DNA of 64,000 nt. Source: Solicoccozyma terricola. Lineage: Eukaryota > Basidiomycota > Tremellomycetes > Filobasidiales > Piskurozymaceae. Numbering within the stretch: position 1 is the stretch's first letter; each line of letters starts with the position of its first letter. Shown piece by piece: positions 44,012 through 55,490 of this stretch. The translations under genes were made by a program, and so were the position numbers. The notes under the pieces were generated by a model that was given only the letters and a program-made list of their open reading frames with translations, was not told where the DNA came from and made no database searches. The stretch lies in contig BCLD01000020.1 of the NCBI GenBank assembly GCA_001600875.1, positions 132,900-196,899 on the forward strand. Direction: 5' to 3'.

Positions 44012-45700
44012 ACAGACGACAAATGTTGGTTATGGGTGAGCCTGGAGGTCCACCACGCTTAAGTTCTCTAGATTGTATGTATTCGGTGTGAATAAGAGGC
44101 AACTATAAAATATGATGATGTGCTCTTTGTCATTGTTTGGGGGAGATGCAACGTAGACCCGGCGATATCTACTGCTCGGAACAAGAACACACAGTACAAA
44201 GGCGTATGGAAGGACATGCGCTACGGTGTGTACGGCCTTCGAACCTCGGCTATCACTAGCGGTAGCATCGCATCATGACGTTGAAGCATCTGGTAGATGG
44301 CGAAGAACGTTTATGTAGGTGCCCCGTCGGCGGAAAGATCCCGGCAGGAATACTTGCGTTCGTCCGATCTGTGGCCAAGCAAGCATTCAGACGACAGACA
44401 GGCCGAGGCCAAGCTTGAGGGTAGAAACCCGACCAGCTGAAAGCACGTACTGGGCGTAGATCAAGTGAGCAAGAGCCCCTTTATTTACATGCAAGACACT
44501 GAGGAGTGATGTAGCCGTCTCGGGGACACCGAGTTGGGGTCGTTGCAACTTTGCTGTGATTGATGCATCCCGAGACTGCTCGGGACATTCAAGCGCATAC
44601 AATTCTCAATGTGTGTGATGGAGCATAGGGCAGGTGCAGCCCCTTAACTCTCGTTCCTGAAGTGTGCTTTCTTCTGCCATGCACTCTGGATACAAGGCGG
44701 GAGTATAATCACTAGGTTTGAACTTATGAAGTTGTACAAGTGATGACTTGAAGGTACCCGATGTACTGGAGGCTTTTCGGCGACACTTCAATATGAGCTT
44801 GTTCGATTTGTTAAGCGGCAGTTGAATCCAACAAGGGCCGGAATGTTCATAGACTCGCGGGGTGTGCCCCCTACCCACGTCCTTATAAGCTGCCAGTTTC
44901 AACTGCAATTTCAGACTATAGAACAAGTCTGGCGGAGCGCTTTGGTGACCTACCATTCCTCTTTCACCCATCCTCATATCCTCCACAGTCCCCAAATTCA
45001 CTATGATCAGCGTCGGAGTACTCATTCGAAACAAGAGTGGTGGCAGGAGGTTATGTTCTAAGGCAAAGACCGACAGTGAGCTTGATATTGAGATGCCGTT
45101 CAGGAGCTGAACTGTTGCTTCACAAACGAAGGAAACCCCTCTGGCACGCTCCAGGATTCGAAAGCTGCAACACGATCGGCAGCAGTACGAAAAATGATGT
45201 GAATCCTGAGGCGAGGGAGGCTAACAATTCACTGGAGTTCTTGGCGGTTGCGACAAACACACCTAACGCACGACGTACAACACTTGCAGTCGGATTGAGA
45301 GTGGAGTAGGGCAGGGAGTACGGATTATTGCACACATGTGATCTATGTCGTGCCGTGCTGTAATAATCACTCGACGTCAGTGACCTCGTCACACATCATC
45401 AAAGTTAACCGAATGATCTATAATGGATAGGCATAGCTGGACGTTGAAAACATTGATCCTCGACTGTCCATCGCATTTCAGGCGTGACGTGCCGGACAAT
45501 GGTAAACCGAATTATCACACCTTGTTAGAAAGAATGCTTGTGTCTATAGCGTGGTGCTGTCTAGTCTACATCAGTCTGCTATATATACTTGAGCTGGAGG
45601 GAGTGAACCTTCTAGGTCATGGAGAATTCTCCATCAGAATCCTGAGCAATCTCCAGAGTGTTCTAGGAAATTTGCCAAGCTTGACAAAACGTCTTGACAC
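44012..45700. other. Unassigned region with one dispersed repeat
   Basis: Open frames here are short or lack domains. A 142-codon minus-strand frame at 44606-45034 overlaps the repeat and is probably chance. Confidence 0.4.
44617..44745. repeat. Dispersed repeat, copy 1 (pair with 55357-55490)
   Basis: Shares GGAGCATAGGGCAGGT, the CTCTCGTTCCTGAAGT-like block, GCTTTCTT and CTGGATA blocks in order with 55357-55490, at clearly diverged identity. Nature unknown. Confidence 0.6.
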
Positions 45701-45863
45701 AGGCGGATATTGTCGCTCCCGCCGCAGTCGTCCACATCGACGCCCTCCAGATCGAATACTCCCCCTGGTATACCGATCCCGAGGAGAATGGCCTGATCGA
45801 CACCGCCAAGGAACTCGGAGTCACCGTTCTCGCTTTCTCGCCCATCGGCAAGGGCATGCTTAT
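45700..45863 (+). pseudogene. Aldo-keto reductase fragment
   Basis: The plus strand reads VVHIDALQIEYSPWYTDPEENGL then DTAKELGVTVLAFSPIGKGML. This is the conserved AKR segment around the beta-6/beta-7 strands (NADPH-binding side). It is cut at 45864 by LTR sequence and has no upstream exon in evidence. Confidence 0.75.
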
Positions 45864-45950
45864 TGTTCGACAAAGGTTGTAGGCAGGTGAAAGTATTGGA
45901 TATGGGTGCTTCTTCAATACAACGACGATCTGAAGCTCGCATACCCTGTG
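45864..45950. repeat. Partial LTR of the element B family
   Basis: Starts TGTTCGACAAAGG and matches the outer ~87 nt of the B 3' LTR at 11141-11227, then stops. It directly truncates the aldo-keto reductase fragment and helps define the LTR terminus. Confidence 0.75.
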
Positions 45951-46050
45951 AGATGGTGCGCCGGGAAGGGTGAAACAAACTCTGAGACGCTCGTCGGTGG
46001 CTAACTAGAATCTCCTTCATCATTACGATTCAGCTTTTTCTAGCTTTGAA
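45948..46050. repeat. Dispersed repeat, copy 2
   Basis: Partner of 21423-21520. It directly follows the partial LTR. Confidence 0.6.
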
Positions 46051-46192
46051 ATCCTGCAAGGTGAATGTATGCCATCGAAGTCGCCCTTGTTCGGTACAGA
46101 ATCGTCCTCTTGTTCGAGAGCCTTGTCGCCTCCGTAGATTACCTAGAGCCTAGAATAGTGGGACAGACGTCGCAGCAGGTGATGTAGGTTAC

Positions 46193-48067
46193 CTATACAC
46201 ATACTTGACTACATAGCAGCATACATGTCGAGGCGGAAGTAGTCAACAATTCGATTGAAATTTCGGCTGGGCCAGCATTGTGACTCATGTCTCCCATATA
46301 GATGAATTCCCTCCTTTTTGCAGAGCTTCCCAGCTCGTCTTCCACTCCATGGGTACGGTGGCTCGGGGCGAGTATGAGTCCTTCGTGAGCCCATGCGTGA
46401 TCCGCTTTCGGATACTGCTGTGCAACAGTTGTCCATTCAAAATCTGCCTCGGCCTGCCTAAGCCGAAACTGCATGTGAGATGAAAGGTCATGATCTGGTA
46501 CCATCCCTCGAAATAGCATGTTTTCCTGCACGTACCCAAGTGCAGACCCTCTGCCGTCCACAGCCGCGTTGTTCCATGGTATAACCTCTGGGAGCCACCA
46601 TGGCCCCCATAGACTTTCTTTTGGGTTTCCCTCCGCGTCAACACCAATCGGTTCATCAAGGTCTGTGTCGAATTCTGCCGCAGCTTCGACGATTTTACCG
46701 ATGGCTCCACGGTCCATATTCTTTCGCACCAAACTTTCAAGGCCGGGCCCTTCTTCCTGTTCGTTAAGTTCGCCTTTGGCTAGACGTTCTACCAGCTCCA
46801 AAATGCTTTTGTCCACCAGATGTGCCGCTTTAGGCACGTCCATGATAGCAGGAAGGGTGCAGAGACCCAACACGCCGAGATGTAGCCCTTGGGCATGCGC
46901 TTCTCTCAACATCCACCTGAATCGAGTGATGTGTCTCAGCGACACATTCGTCAAGAGGGAAAACCAATTTAAAACTTGCCGAAGTGGTATATTACTGAGC
47001 GAAGGCTCGTGGTTACCTTCGTTTCCTCCGCCCACATCTGAATGGTCTCCCATGAACCAGACTTCTTTGTGAGTTAAATGATCAGGAACGGCGCTGCGGT
47101 AGGAAGCGCGGAACTTGACCCTGCGTTCATCCAATGCTAAGCAATGCCGATAATGCTGTACGATCTGGAAACTTGTGGCAAGGGGCATCTCTTCTCGTTG
47201 GGGAAGGTTAAATTTGGAAGTTACACAATCAAGCTCCCACACACATACCTGGCGGCGAAAGTCCTCCAAGGCTCGATACCACATCAAAAACTCCAAGGAA
47301 GTGGATGTTAATAGTCTTGCTGATGCCGAATGTCTTCCTATAGCTGGCCGCGAATACGGCGTCGGTACTTCTGTAGACGTCGTACGCCATCGCCACCTGG
47401 CTGTGCATGCCAGGCGGCAACAATCCCACCTGGAGTAGCGAGGAAGGAAAACACACACCCGACATGAGCGAGTTATTACTACTCCTTCCGTCATTCGACT
47501 TGCCTTCTCTATCATCGCAGTCAGTGCACAGACACAAAATGCGCCTCTAGAGAATCCAAAAAGGAAGATCTTGTCTCCATCTCTGACATGTGGAACAAGT
47601 TGGAGCGGCTCAGAGCTCAGAGTCCCGAATGAGAGGACTGGGCACCTTACTTGTAGTGATCGCAAAGGTAGGTATATGCTTCCAACATGTGAACGTCAAA
47701 GTCCCTGCCAACCCATCCGGCGGTGTCAGCTTCCTTTACCAGACCGGTCGCTCTCATCGAACATGCCGCAGATGTACCAGCCGAAAGCGTAGTCTGCCAG
47801 GGTATTGGCCTTGCTCCAATTTTTTCGAATCACCCCTGGGCTCCTATCTTCAGGACGAACTCCTACCCCGCTGTCGTAGTACCCCAGCTGCTCATTTTCA
47901 GAGATCTTACATGCACTGAACAGCTTAATGATATTGGTGTTGTTATTGCAGAACTTGTTAGAAGTTCCATCCATGCACACGAACAGATTTCGTGGTTGCG
48001 GTCGACATTCACAATTGACGGGACAACTCATGTTGCGATGAGGTAGTTTTAGGTCGATGCTTTCCAT
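46193..48067 (-). CDS. DUF2235 (Tle1-like) alpha/beta hydrolase, copy 2
   Basis: Minus strand, with candidate starts at 48067 (MESIDLKL) or 48031 (MSCPVNCEC). Landmarks in order: PRNLFVCMDGTSNKF, GYYDSGVG, FLFGFSRGAFCVCAL (nucleophile Ser), GLLPPGM, HFLGVFDVVSS (Asp), HCLALDERRVKF, VWFMGDHSDVGGG (His), SLSNIPLRQVLNW and FRWMLREA. Several introns split it, and the last frame ends at 46193. It is a diverged paralogue of the gene at 22849-24775: same order, same intron-rich layout, different C-terminus. The catalytic triad appears intact. Inferred activity is lipid or ester hydrolysis in the cytosol. Role unknown. Confidence 0.8.
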
Positions 48068-49079
48068 TTTGGAAAAATGGTAGTAGGGGTGGTGGCAAAC
48101 GGCGATTTTCACTATGTTTGAAGCCTGAGTCTATATAGGCGTTCAAGGCCTTGCCCAAAATCCGCGTGTTGTTGCATTTGAGCCCGCCTAATCCCGCATT
48201 CTTCCGCCAGTTTCCAAACGCTTCCACTTGCTTCCATGTGTTTCCCGCTGCTGGCAACTGGAGTCACCCGGTTCCGAGACATACCGCATGTCATTATAGC
48301 AAAAGGAACCACAGAATTTGTTTCCGACTTTTCAAATTTACTTTTCCACTTCCAGACGACTAGCCAAAGGGTACACCCGGGTCGGGATCCCCCGCACGAC
48401 TTTGGCGTCTGCGCAGTTGGGGGGACGAGATGCTTCGGTGTGCATGGTGATTGACATGCGACTCCCTGGCGCTGTCATTGATGCGCAAATTCCGTTGGCC
48501 CTACTGCATAAAGCGAGGGGATATGTTGTGGCGGCAAGTCATGTAGAGCAGGTGACTAGTGATAATCAGATGTGATATTATGGCATACCGTTGCGAATAT
48601 GCGTGGTTGATCACAGCAACCAAGTCAACCATTTGCTTGCGGATGCATAAGCATCTTCCCTCTGGAATATGATCACGTTTCCGCGAGTGTTAGGGGTTAG
48701 GGGTTAGGGGTTAGCGCCCAGCTGCAAATAACAGTTACTGTCTGTGAAGACAGTGCCAGATTTTGAACAATGTCATGAAACTAACACCGAACTGCAGGGT
48801 GCCAACTTTGTCCCTTGCAGTAATCCCGAGACTTCAGGACTTAGCAAGACGTCTACCAAAACATTTTCATTACTCGTGTTACTGTGAACCTTTACCCATT
48901 TCGGTGCTGTGGAGGACGCTCCCGCAAAGATAAACAAGTCTCTTATCCTACCCTTTCTATTAGCCCAAGATGGCTGTCAAACATCTCAGTGGGGAGCGGT
49001 CTGGCGGAACAATTATTTCATATATCGACTAGGGAGATTGTCTGATACTAAGGGCCGGCTTCATCTCACCCAGTAGTGG
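48068..49079. other. Intergenic with telomere-like tract
   Basis: No gene seen. It holds the promoter of the DUF2235 gene on the left and, to the right, sequence up to the copia element D homology. No gag gene for D could be recognised. Confidence 0.45.
48690..48714 (+). repeat. Interstitial telomere-like repeat, (TTAGGGG)n
   Basis: Three TTAGGGG units plus TTAG on the plus strand, in right-end orientation, about 620 nt upstream of the DUF2235 copy 2 start. Confidence 0.85.
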
Positions 49080-49140
49080 TCTTCAGCGAGAATATATCAC
49101 CAGCGATCCCCAACAGATACATCAACAGAACACCCAGGCA

Positions 49141-52100
49141 ATGACGGCCATGGAAAGGGCAGCTCCCATTCCAACTGCACTTCACATTATGATTAAACCG
49201 ACAGAACTTGAGTGGATTATCGACAGTGGAGCAACCCATCATATGACACCATTGCGACAAGCATTGACCAACATCTCATCACTAACAAAGCAATCGCTTT
49301 CTCTACTGCATCAAAAACATCAATGATTGCAAGAGAGAAAGGAGAGATGAAAGTGAAGATGGCTTCCGGACGCATTCTGACAATCACAGACGTTCACTAT
49401 GTCCCTGAATTGCGGGTCAATCTTCTGTCTCCAAGCAGGATGATGCGACATGGATGGAAGGTCAATATAACGGACACAGGAGGCTCTTTATCACGCAACA
49501 AAGAGCGAGTGTCAATACAGAGACAGGGCGATCTCTGGACGATCCGTCTTGGCAAGAATCAAGCGAGAGGAATGCTAACTGGACCTCTAGTTAAATCAAG
49601 GACACCTTTGGAGGCTGAACATCAACGATTAGGCCATATTGGGCGATCGAAATTACTTGACCTTGCAAGAGAAGGAAAGCTATCCATAAGCAGCAAAACA
49701 GCTGAGTCCGAACGATTCAGAATCACAGATTGCGATGTCTGTCAACAACAGAAGATGCCAAGATACCCCAAGAGTGGCAACAGCCCTCGAGCAAAAAGGA
49801 ATGGCGAACTTATTCATGCCGATATCGCTGGGCCCTTCACACCATCACTCAATGGATATGATCATTTTCTGGCGATGATCGACGACTTCTCAAATGTGTG
49901 TGGAATCGTTCCAATGGTTGGTCGGAAACCTGCATTAGAAGCACTCAAGGATTTTGTTGTCAAAGTGGAACGACAACTAGGCGAGAAGGTACGCTTTATT
50001 CGAACAGATAATGGTACGGAATTCGTAAAGGGGGAAGCGGAACAATGGTATCGCAAGAAAGGAATCATTCATCAACTTACAACACCATATACACCGGAAC
50101 TGAATGGCACAATCGAACGCTTTATGCGAACAGCTAAAGAAATGATAACTGCAATGATCATGGATGCTGGCCTTGGTCATGGATACTGGGACTATGCAGC
50201 AAAATATGCGGCGGTTATCATCATAAAAATCTCAACGGGAAAGGATGGAATCTCAGCCTGGAAGAAACTCACTGGAAGGCAACCGAATTTGCCATCGATT
50301 CTGCGCTTTGGAAGCTCATGCTTTGTTCATATTCCGAAGGAAACACAATCAAAAGCTAGCTTTGAGACGACAAAAGCAGCTGAAGGACGAATCTTAGGAC
50401 AAGAAGATAATGTCAGTGGATGGATTGTGCGATTGAAAGGCACCGGCAAACTCGTAAGATCAAGGGATGTGCGTGTTGCTACTGGTGCTACGGTTCCTGC
50501 AACACAGCAAGCTCCCATCTATCGTCCAGATACATCTCAGCAAAACGAACAAATCGACTTGGGAGAGACTCTGCAAGAGCAGGAAGATGAAAAGCAAGAA
50601 CAAAAAGATCGATTCCATTTGGCAGAAACACCATTTCCGGAAAAACATGACAGACAATCCATGGAACATCAACTCGAGAATTTGGTGGATGTTCCTGAAT
50701 CCAGGAACGTGCCTGAAATTACAAGAACAACTCGAACCAAACGACAGTTCTGGGCATATGAGCCTGAAGAGGAAGAGCTTCCAACACAACCTACATCAAC
50801 TTCGTTTACAGATGAACAAGGGAGACGAAGAAACCCACCAAGGACGGTTCGGAATAATGCTGGTGAAGCATTATTCATGACCTATACAGGTCCAGCAGCA
50901 AGAAACATGTACCTTGCATCGGAAATGGGCTGGATACTTACTACAGGATTCGACAAAGATGAACCCAACACTGTGCAAGAAGCGCTATCTGGTCCGCAAC
51001 AACAGCAGTGGAAAGAAGCAATGGATAGGGAACTTGACAATCTGCGGATGAAGGAGACTTGGCAAGAGGTTAAAGCGCCACAAGATCGAGCGAAAATCGG
51101 TGCAAGATGGGTACTGAAGATCAAGCGTGATGCGGAAGGCAATATCATCAAATATAAGGCACGATTAGTTGCAAAGGGCTACTCTCAGATACCTGGAATT
51201 GATTTTGAGGAAACATATCCACCAGTTGGACGAACCACATCACTGCGCATCCTCCTCGCTATTTCTTCCACTCTCGATCTTGAAGTCTATCAAGCAGATG
51301 TCGAAGGAGCATACTTAAATGGCAAACTCGATGTCGACATTTATATGGATTATCCTGAAGGTGTAAAACCAAAGTCAGGATGTGATGCTTTGCTTCTCAA
51401 GAAATCGCTCTATGGATTGAAGCAATCTGGCAGGACATGGTGGATCGAGCTAGGAAACAAGCTTGCAACCCTCGGATTTCACAGAATCGAATCGGATTGG
51501 GGTCTCTATGTCAAGCCTCAGACCCCAATGGAAGACCCTATGCTCATCCTGGTCTATGTGGATGACTTTGTTATCGCAGCAAGAACGACAATGGTAATAC
51601 AAGACTTGCTCAAGAAACTCAAGGGATTCTGGAACTATCGGAAATGGGGAGGTTAGCACCATCCTGGGATGAAGGTTACTCGAAATCGAACCATAAGGAA
51701 AGCATGGGTAACTCAACCAGCTTATATCGATCGCTTACTTGAACGCTTTCCACAACACCTCAACTATCGCACTAAGGTTGCACCACTTCCAAAGATAGCA
51801 GAGGATGACAGCAAACCGATACCATTGACACCATATCAAGAAATCATTGGATGCCTACAATGGCTAGCTGGATGTACAAGACCAGATATCAGCTTTGCCG
51901 CATCTTACCTTGCAAGATACACTGCAAACCCAACTGAAAATCACTGGGAATTGGCACTTAGGACAACATCCTATCTAGCGCATACAAGAACAGTCGGACT
52001 TGCACTTGGGGGACCGAATCAAGTCATTTTATCTGGATGGGTTGATGCAGATTGGGCAGGCTGTCATGACACGAGGCGATCAACAACAGGTTACCTATTT

Positions 52101-52508
52101 AAGATCAACAACTCGCCAATTGTCTGGAGTTCAAAAAGGCAACAAACAGTCGCAACCTCAACAGTTGAAGCGGAGTATATTGCTATCGCTGAAGCTGCAA
52201 AGGAAGCTCTGTGGCTTCGGAACTTACTCAAAGAGCTAGGGTTTGAAAACATTGCCACAGGAGCGACAGTTCTTCATACCGACAATCAAGGAGCAATCCG
52301 ACTTGCAATCAATCCAAGTACACACCAGAGGACAAAACATATCGACATCAGACATCATCTGATAAGCGAGTTAATCCACAACAAGACAATAGCCTTGGAG
52401 TACGTTACTACAGGCGAGCAACAAGCAGATATCCTTACCAAACCACTTGCTGGACCTCGACATTCATCAAACTTGATACAACTAGGTCTGGAAGAACCTC
52501 AAGCTTGA
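49141..52508 (+). pseudogene. Copia pol of element D with several frame breaks
   Basis: Domain order is protease WIIDSGATHHM (frame break at about 49280), integrase HQRLGHIGRSKLLDLA...CDVCQQQK and catalytic core, reverse transcriptase LVYVDDFVIAA, and RNase H DADWAGCHDTRRSTTGY, ending near LTKPLAGPRH. One frame covers 49212-51656 and another 51669-52508. At the junction, two single-base losses interrupt the stretch that reads SEMGEVSTILGM in B. Long frames remain, so decay is recent, but the copy cannot make a full Pol. Confidence 0.9.
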
Positions 52509-52516
52509 GGGGGAGT

Positions 52517-52730
52517 GTTGGAAGTGGCGAATACTGTGCTATGGTTGATGCCGAAGTATAGCATTGCAATGCATGGCAGTGCATGGCACTGCAGCATAGC
52601 AAATGATGCAGGTGGCAAAGATCTTTGTTCCAACGTTGTAAGAGTACTATATAGGTCGGCCACTTCTGGTCAAGCTCGATGTACGACAGAAGGAGAAATA
52701 GCCAATTATTCACAACAACAGGCATACATT
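52517..52730 (+). repeat. 3' LTR of copia element D (right end approximate)
   Basis: Begins TGTTGGAAGTGGC directly after the polypurine tract and contains GAAGTATAGCATTGCA as in the solo LTR at 20491-20717. The right terminus was estimated by alignment to that copy. Confidence 0.65.
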
Positions 52731-53120
52731 GCGCGTTTGGCATTCCGAAGAGACAAGCTTGTGTTGCAGTATGTCTGAATCAACAAATTCGAATTGTCTG
52801 CAGATTGAACAATGGCTGGATATTGCCTCAATCCGAGTGAAGACATTCAGGATGGGAGGTACCTCCAACGGTAAAAGACTAGATTGTCATACTCTGTATC
52901 AACAATAGGTCGCAACAAGACATGTTCCTCACGTGAAATTCCGTCTGGATCGAAAGACTGGAAAGAATCATCATATCTGATTTATTCAATTAATCCTGCA
53001 CTGATTCAAGCCAGGCCATTCCTCGGGGTCAATCTCTTGCTGGATCCAGCCGTCCCAGACCCACGAAAAGACAGGCTGTCCTTTCATAAAGTCCGAAGCT
53101 GTCTTTTTTGCGTCCTCTCA
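52731..53120. other. Unassigned sequence with an inverted repeat
   Basis: No gene. At 53066-53107 the arms AAAAGACAG and CTGTCTTTT face each other beside the mitochondrial insert. The first arm is itself part of a near-palindrome also present at 56498 and 56599. Confidence 0.5.
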
Positions 53121-53337
53121 GAACAGGTGTAATAATAATTGATTGCATTAACATAGTCCAAGCGAATAGTGGCATTTTGTGTAGTGTCTTACCAGGTGCT
53201 CGCATGTTTAAGATTGTTGTAACAATGTTCATTGCTCCTAACATTGAGCTAATCCCTGATAGGTGAAGAGCGAAATTAGCTAGATCAACTGACCCACCTG
53301 AGTGAGCTTTTACACCAGCTAACGGTACATACATATT
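53121..53337 (-). other. NUMT: mitochondrial cox1 fragment
   Basis: The minus strand encodes [34 protein letters not shown] and [12 protein letters not shown], the conserved core of cytochrome c oxidase subunit 1. About 215 nt, AT-rich, uninterrupted, with abrupt edges against nuclear coding sequence. Confidence 0.9.
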
Positions 53338-53935
53338 GACGATGACGCTTAGGGAACTCAGGGTTGTCCGCCAACTCACCTCACGTATCAGGCCATCCCA
53401 ACTAATCAAAAGCTGCTTTTTAGCCCCAAGGTAGTGGAACATGAACAAGATCCAAAGCGAGGCGGTGAACCACAGAATGTTGGTGCCCAGCACACGCGCA
53501 TCTAGGTTCAGCCGCAGTCGCGATCCACGACGTACTGCTGCATTCTCCAAGTCCTTGTCACTGGCCTCGCTGAGCGGGACGTAATAGAACACGACGCCAA
53601 GGAAGCTCGCCCACAAGGCGGCCGCAAGGCGGCGGCAAGGTAGACCAATTGTGAGTTAAACAGGCCAGCTCGTCCCCCGTTCTTGAACATCACTTCGACG
53701 GCAATGAGGGGAGAGACGACCACCCCCACGGCCTGCATACCTTGTGCAAAGTTGAGGCGGGATTCCATGAGCTCGTCTGGACCCGCTAAGGCGATGAAAG
53801 GGTTGGCCGCGACCTCGAGAACGGAGAGTCCGCTGCCAGTAAGGAGGTTGGAGACAACAAACCCCGGAGATGAGGCAGGATGAGGGCCACAAGGTCAGTG
53901 AGGCGACGGTGAAGATTGCGAGTCCGCTGTCCGCG
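53338..53935 (-). pseudogene. MFS transporter remnant, fucose-permease-like (FHS family)
   Basis: The minus strand reads AIFTVASLTLWPSS; then, in a second frame, GFVVSNLLTGSGLSVLEVAANPFIA and ESRLNFAQGMQAVGVVVSPLIA; then, in a third, [16 protein letters not shown] and [17 protein letters not shown]. These are helices of FucP-like proton-sugar symporters in the right order. One break coincides with an 11-nt near-duplication (CCGCCTTG.GG) at about 53620-53645. The gene is cut at 53337 by the cox1 insert. Confidence 0.7.
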
Positions 53936-54725
53936 GCATGGCTTCATAGGCACCTCGGCCGCCTCGCCTTTCGATTATTCAGCAGCGTTTAGAACCGGAG
54001 TTTATAAGCGGAGATGGTGAACGCGATAGCCTCGGGAGATCGGAGTCAACACGTCTTCGCAAGTGAGTGAACAGGCAAATGCAGAGCTCCCTTCGAGCTG
54101 GCCTCCGAAGATGCGTCCCGCACGTCGTCGTCTTCAGAGGAGAACGTCTGCCTGTCCTCGCACGCCACGCGAGGTAACTTCGTCAGCATCCCCAATTCGC
54201 CGTGCTCGTGCTTTGGCAGTAATGGTCATCCACGTAAACTCACTCCAGCCGTTCGTCTCCCATAGTGACATGCGGCGTGCTATGCCTCTCCAACACCTTC
54301 CTCAAGTTCTTCATGATGCGCGATGGGTTGTGTGATGCACCAGCTTCGTTCGAGAGTTGCTTGAACTTGTTGTCGAAGAAGAGACTGAGCCGTCTTGCAG
54401 GCGCTGAGTTTGAATTGAGGCGATAAGTCTTTTGCCTATGCTCTACCACTCCTGTCCTCCCTACCACACCGCCTCCTCGCCATTATCCCAACCTCAATAT
54501 GTGTCAATGTTCTGAAAACTCTGGTGGAAAAAGTTTACTAATTTGTTCGTCATCGGCTCGTATAGTTTCCGATACAGAACCCGAGGAAGAGCAACATCAA
54601 TTTATGATTCCCAAAATAACCGAAGCTATTGGCCGAATGCCTCGAGCTAAATCCTTTCCCTGTCACCAAATCGTTTTTCCCTTAGTCCCTCGGCGCCCAC
54701 AGCCACCTTACTACGACGCCGCAAC
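53936..54725. other. Unassigned region
   Basis: No domain-bearing frame seen on either strand. Confidence 0.4.
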
Positions 54726-55213
54726 ATGATTGGCTATGTCGCCGCTCAACCCTGCGCCGTTTGCGCTCAGAGGAGACTTGCTGGACCGAAGATCCGAGCT
54801 ACTCGATCGCGTGCCGACCGTGTGTGATCGGGAGCCCCAAACTCTGCAAGTTCAACAACGAAGGTCGGGGCCATCTTCAGCGTCTGGCGCCAGAAATTCG
54901 AGACTTGTTGCACGAATTGCACATTCAGATCAAGGTACTCGGAATCAAGCTCCTTGAGGGGTATGACATCGGCGCCAACGGAGACAACAGGCGACTGCTG
55001 TTGTCCTCCCACAGCGACATCATCAGGAGATCGACGTTTACCCTGTCATCAGAGGACCCTTGTACCTCCTGCACGAAGGATACTGCAGGCTCAGTATCAT
55101 GCGGCCAATTACGGAGAAGGCAGACGGTGAATGAGGGTAAGAATCCAATATATGTCAACCGGAAGGAGACCAAACCTTTTGAACAAAATGTGGATGTGAC
55201 GAGGGGAGAGTAA
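54726..55213 (+). pseudogene. Zinc-cluster-like (Zn2Cys6) protein relic
   Basis: ATG at 54726 begins MIGYVAAQPCAVCAQRR. A one-base frame change near 54765 is followed by CWTEDPSYSIACRPCVIGSPKLC. Together these give CxxC, C, then C-x10-C-xx-C-x7-C, the six-cysteine pattern of fungal binuclear zinc clusters. A helical HLQRLAPEIRDLLHEL segment follows, as usual for a coiled coil after the cluster. The frame ends at 55213. The single frame break could be an intron I did not find, an error or decay. Confidence 0.45.
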
Positions 55214-55356
55214 CATGACAGGGTTACCCCCATCGACTTGTGGAGACGGTGCTTACATCACATTATTTGAGGCAAGCGATGTTCTGGGTGAATGTGGGAG
55301 TCTCTATACATCCGATCGACACTTGAGCTTGCAACAACACCTGGTCTACACACTTC

Positions 55357-55490
55357 AATGTGGAGATGGAGCATAGGGCAGGTACAGCTCTTGAACTCTC
55401 ATTCCTGAAGTGAGCTTTCTTTTCGCTTGCTTTCTGGATATGGAGGGCCTATGGATAAATATTGACCCAAACTCATGAGGTTGTGGAAGC
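55357..55490. repeat. Dispersed repeat, copy 2 (pair with 44617-44745)
   Basis: Diverged partner of 44617-44745 in the same orientation. Confidence 0.6.

Larger units (their letters stand above)
49080..52730 (+). mobile_element. Copia element 'D', gag-less and decayed
   Basis: Pol sequence runs on the plus strand from the protease to RNase H, followed by a GAGGGGGAG polypurine tract and a 3' LTR from 52517. Gag and a 5' LTR were not recognised. It is more AT-rich than A and B and is a separate family. A related solo LTR is at 20491-20717. Confidence 0.85.

Noticed and set aside
44606..45034. 142-codon minus-strand frame
   Set aside because: Part of it is a dispersed repeat also found at 55.4 kb. 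No recognisable domain and no splice context.
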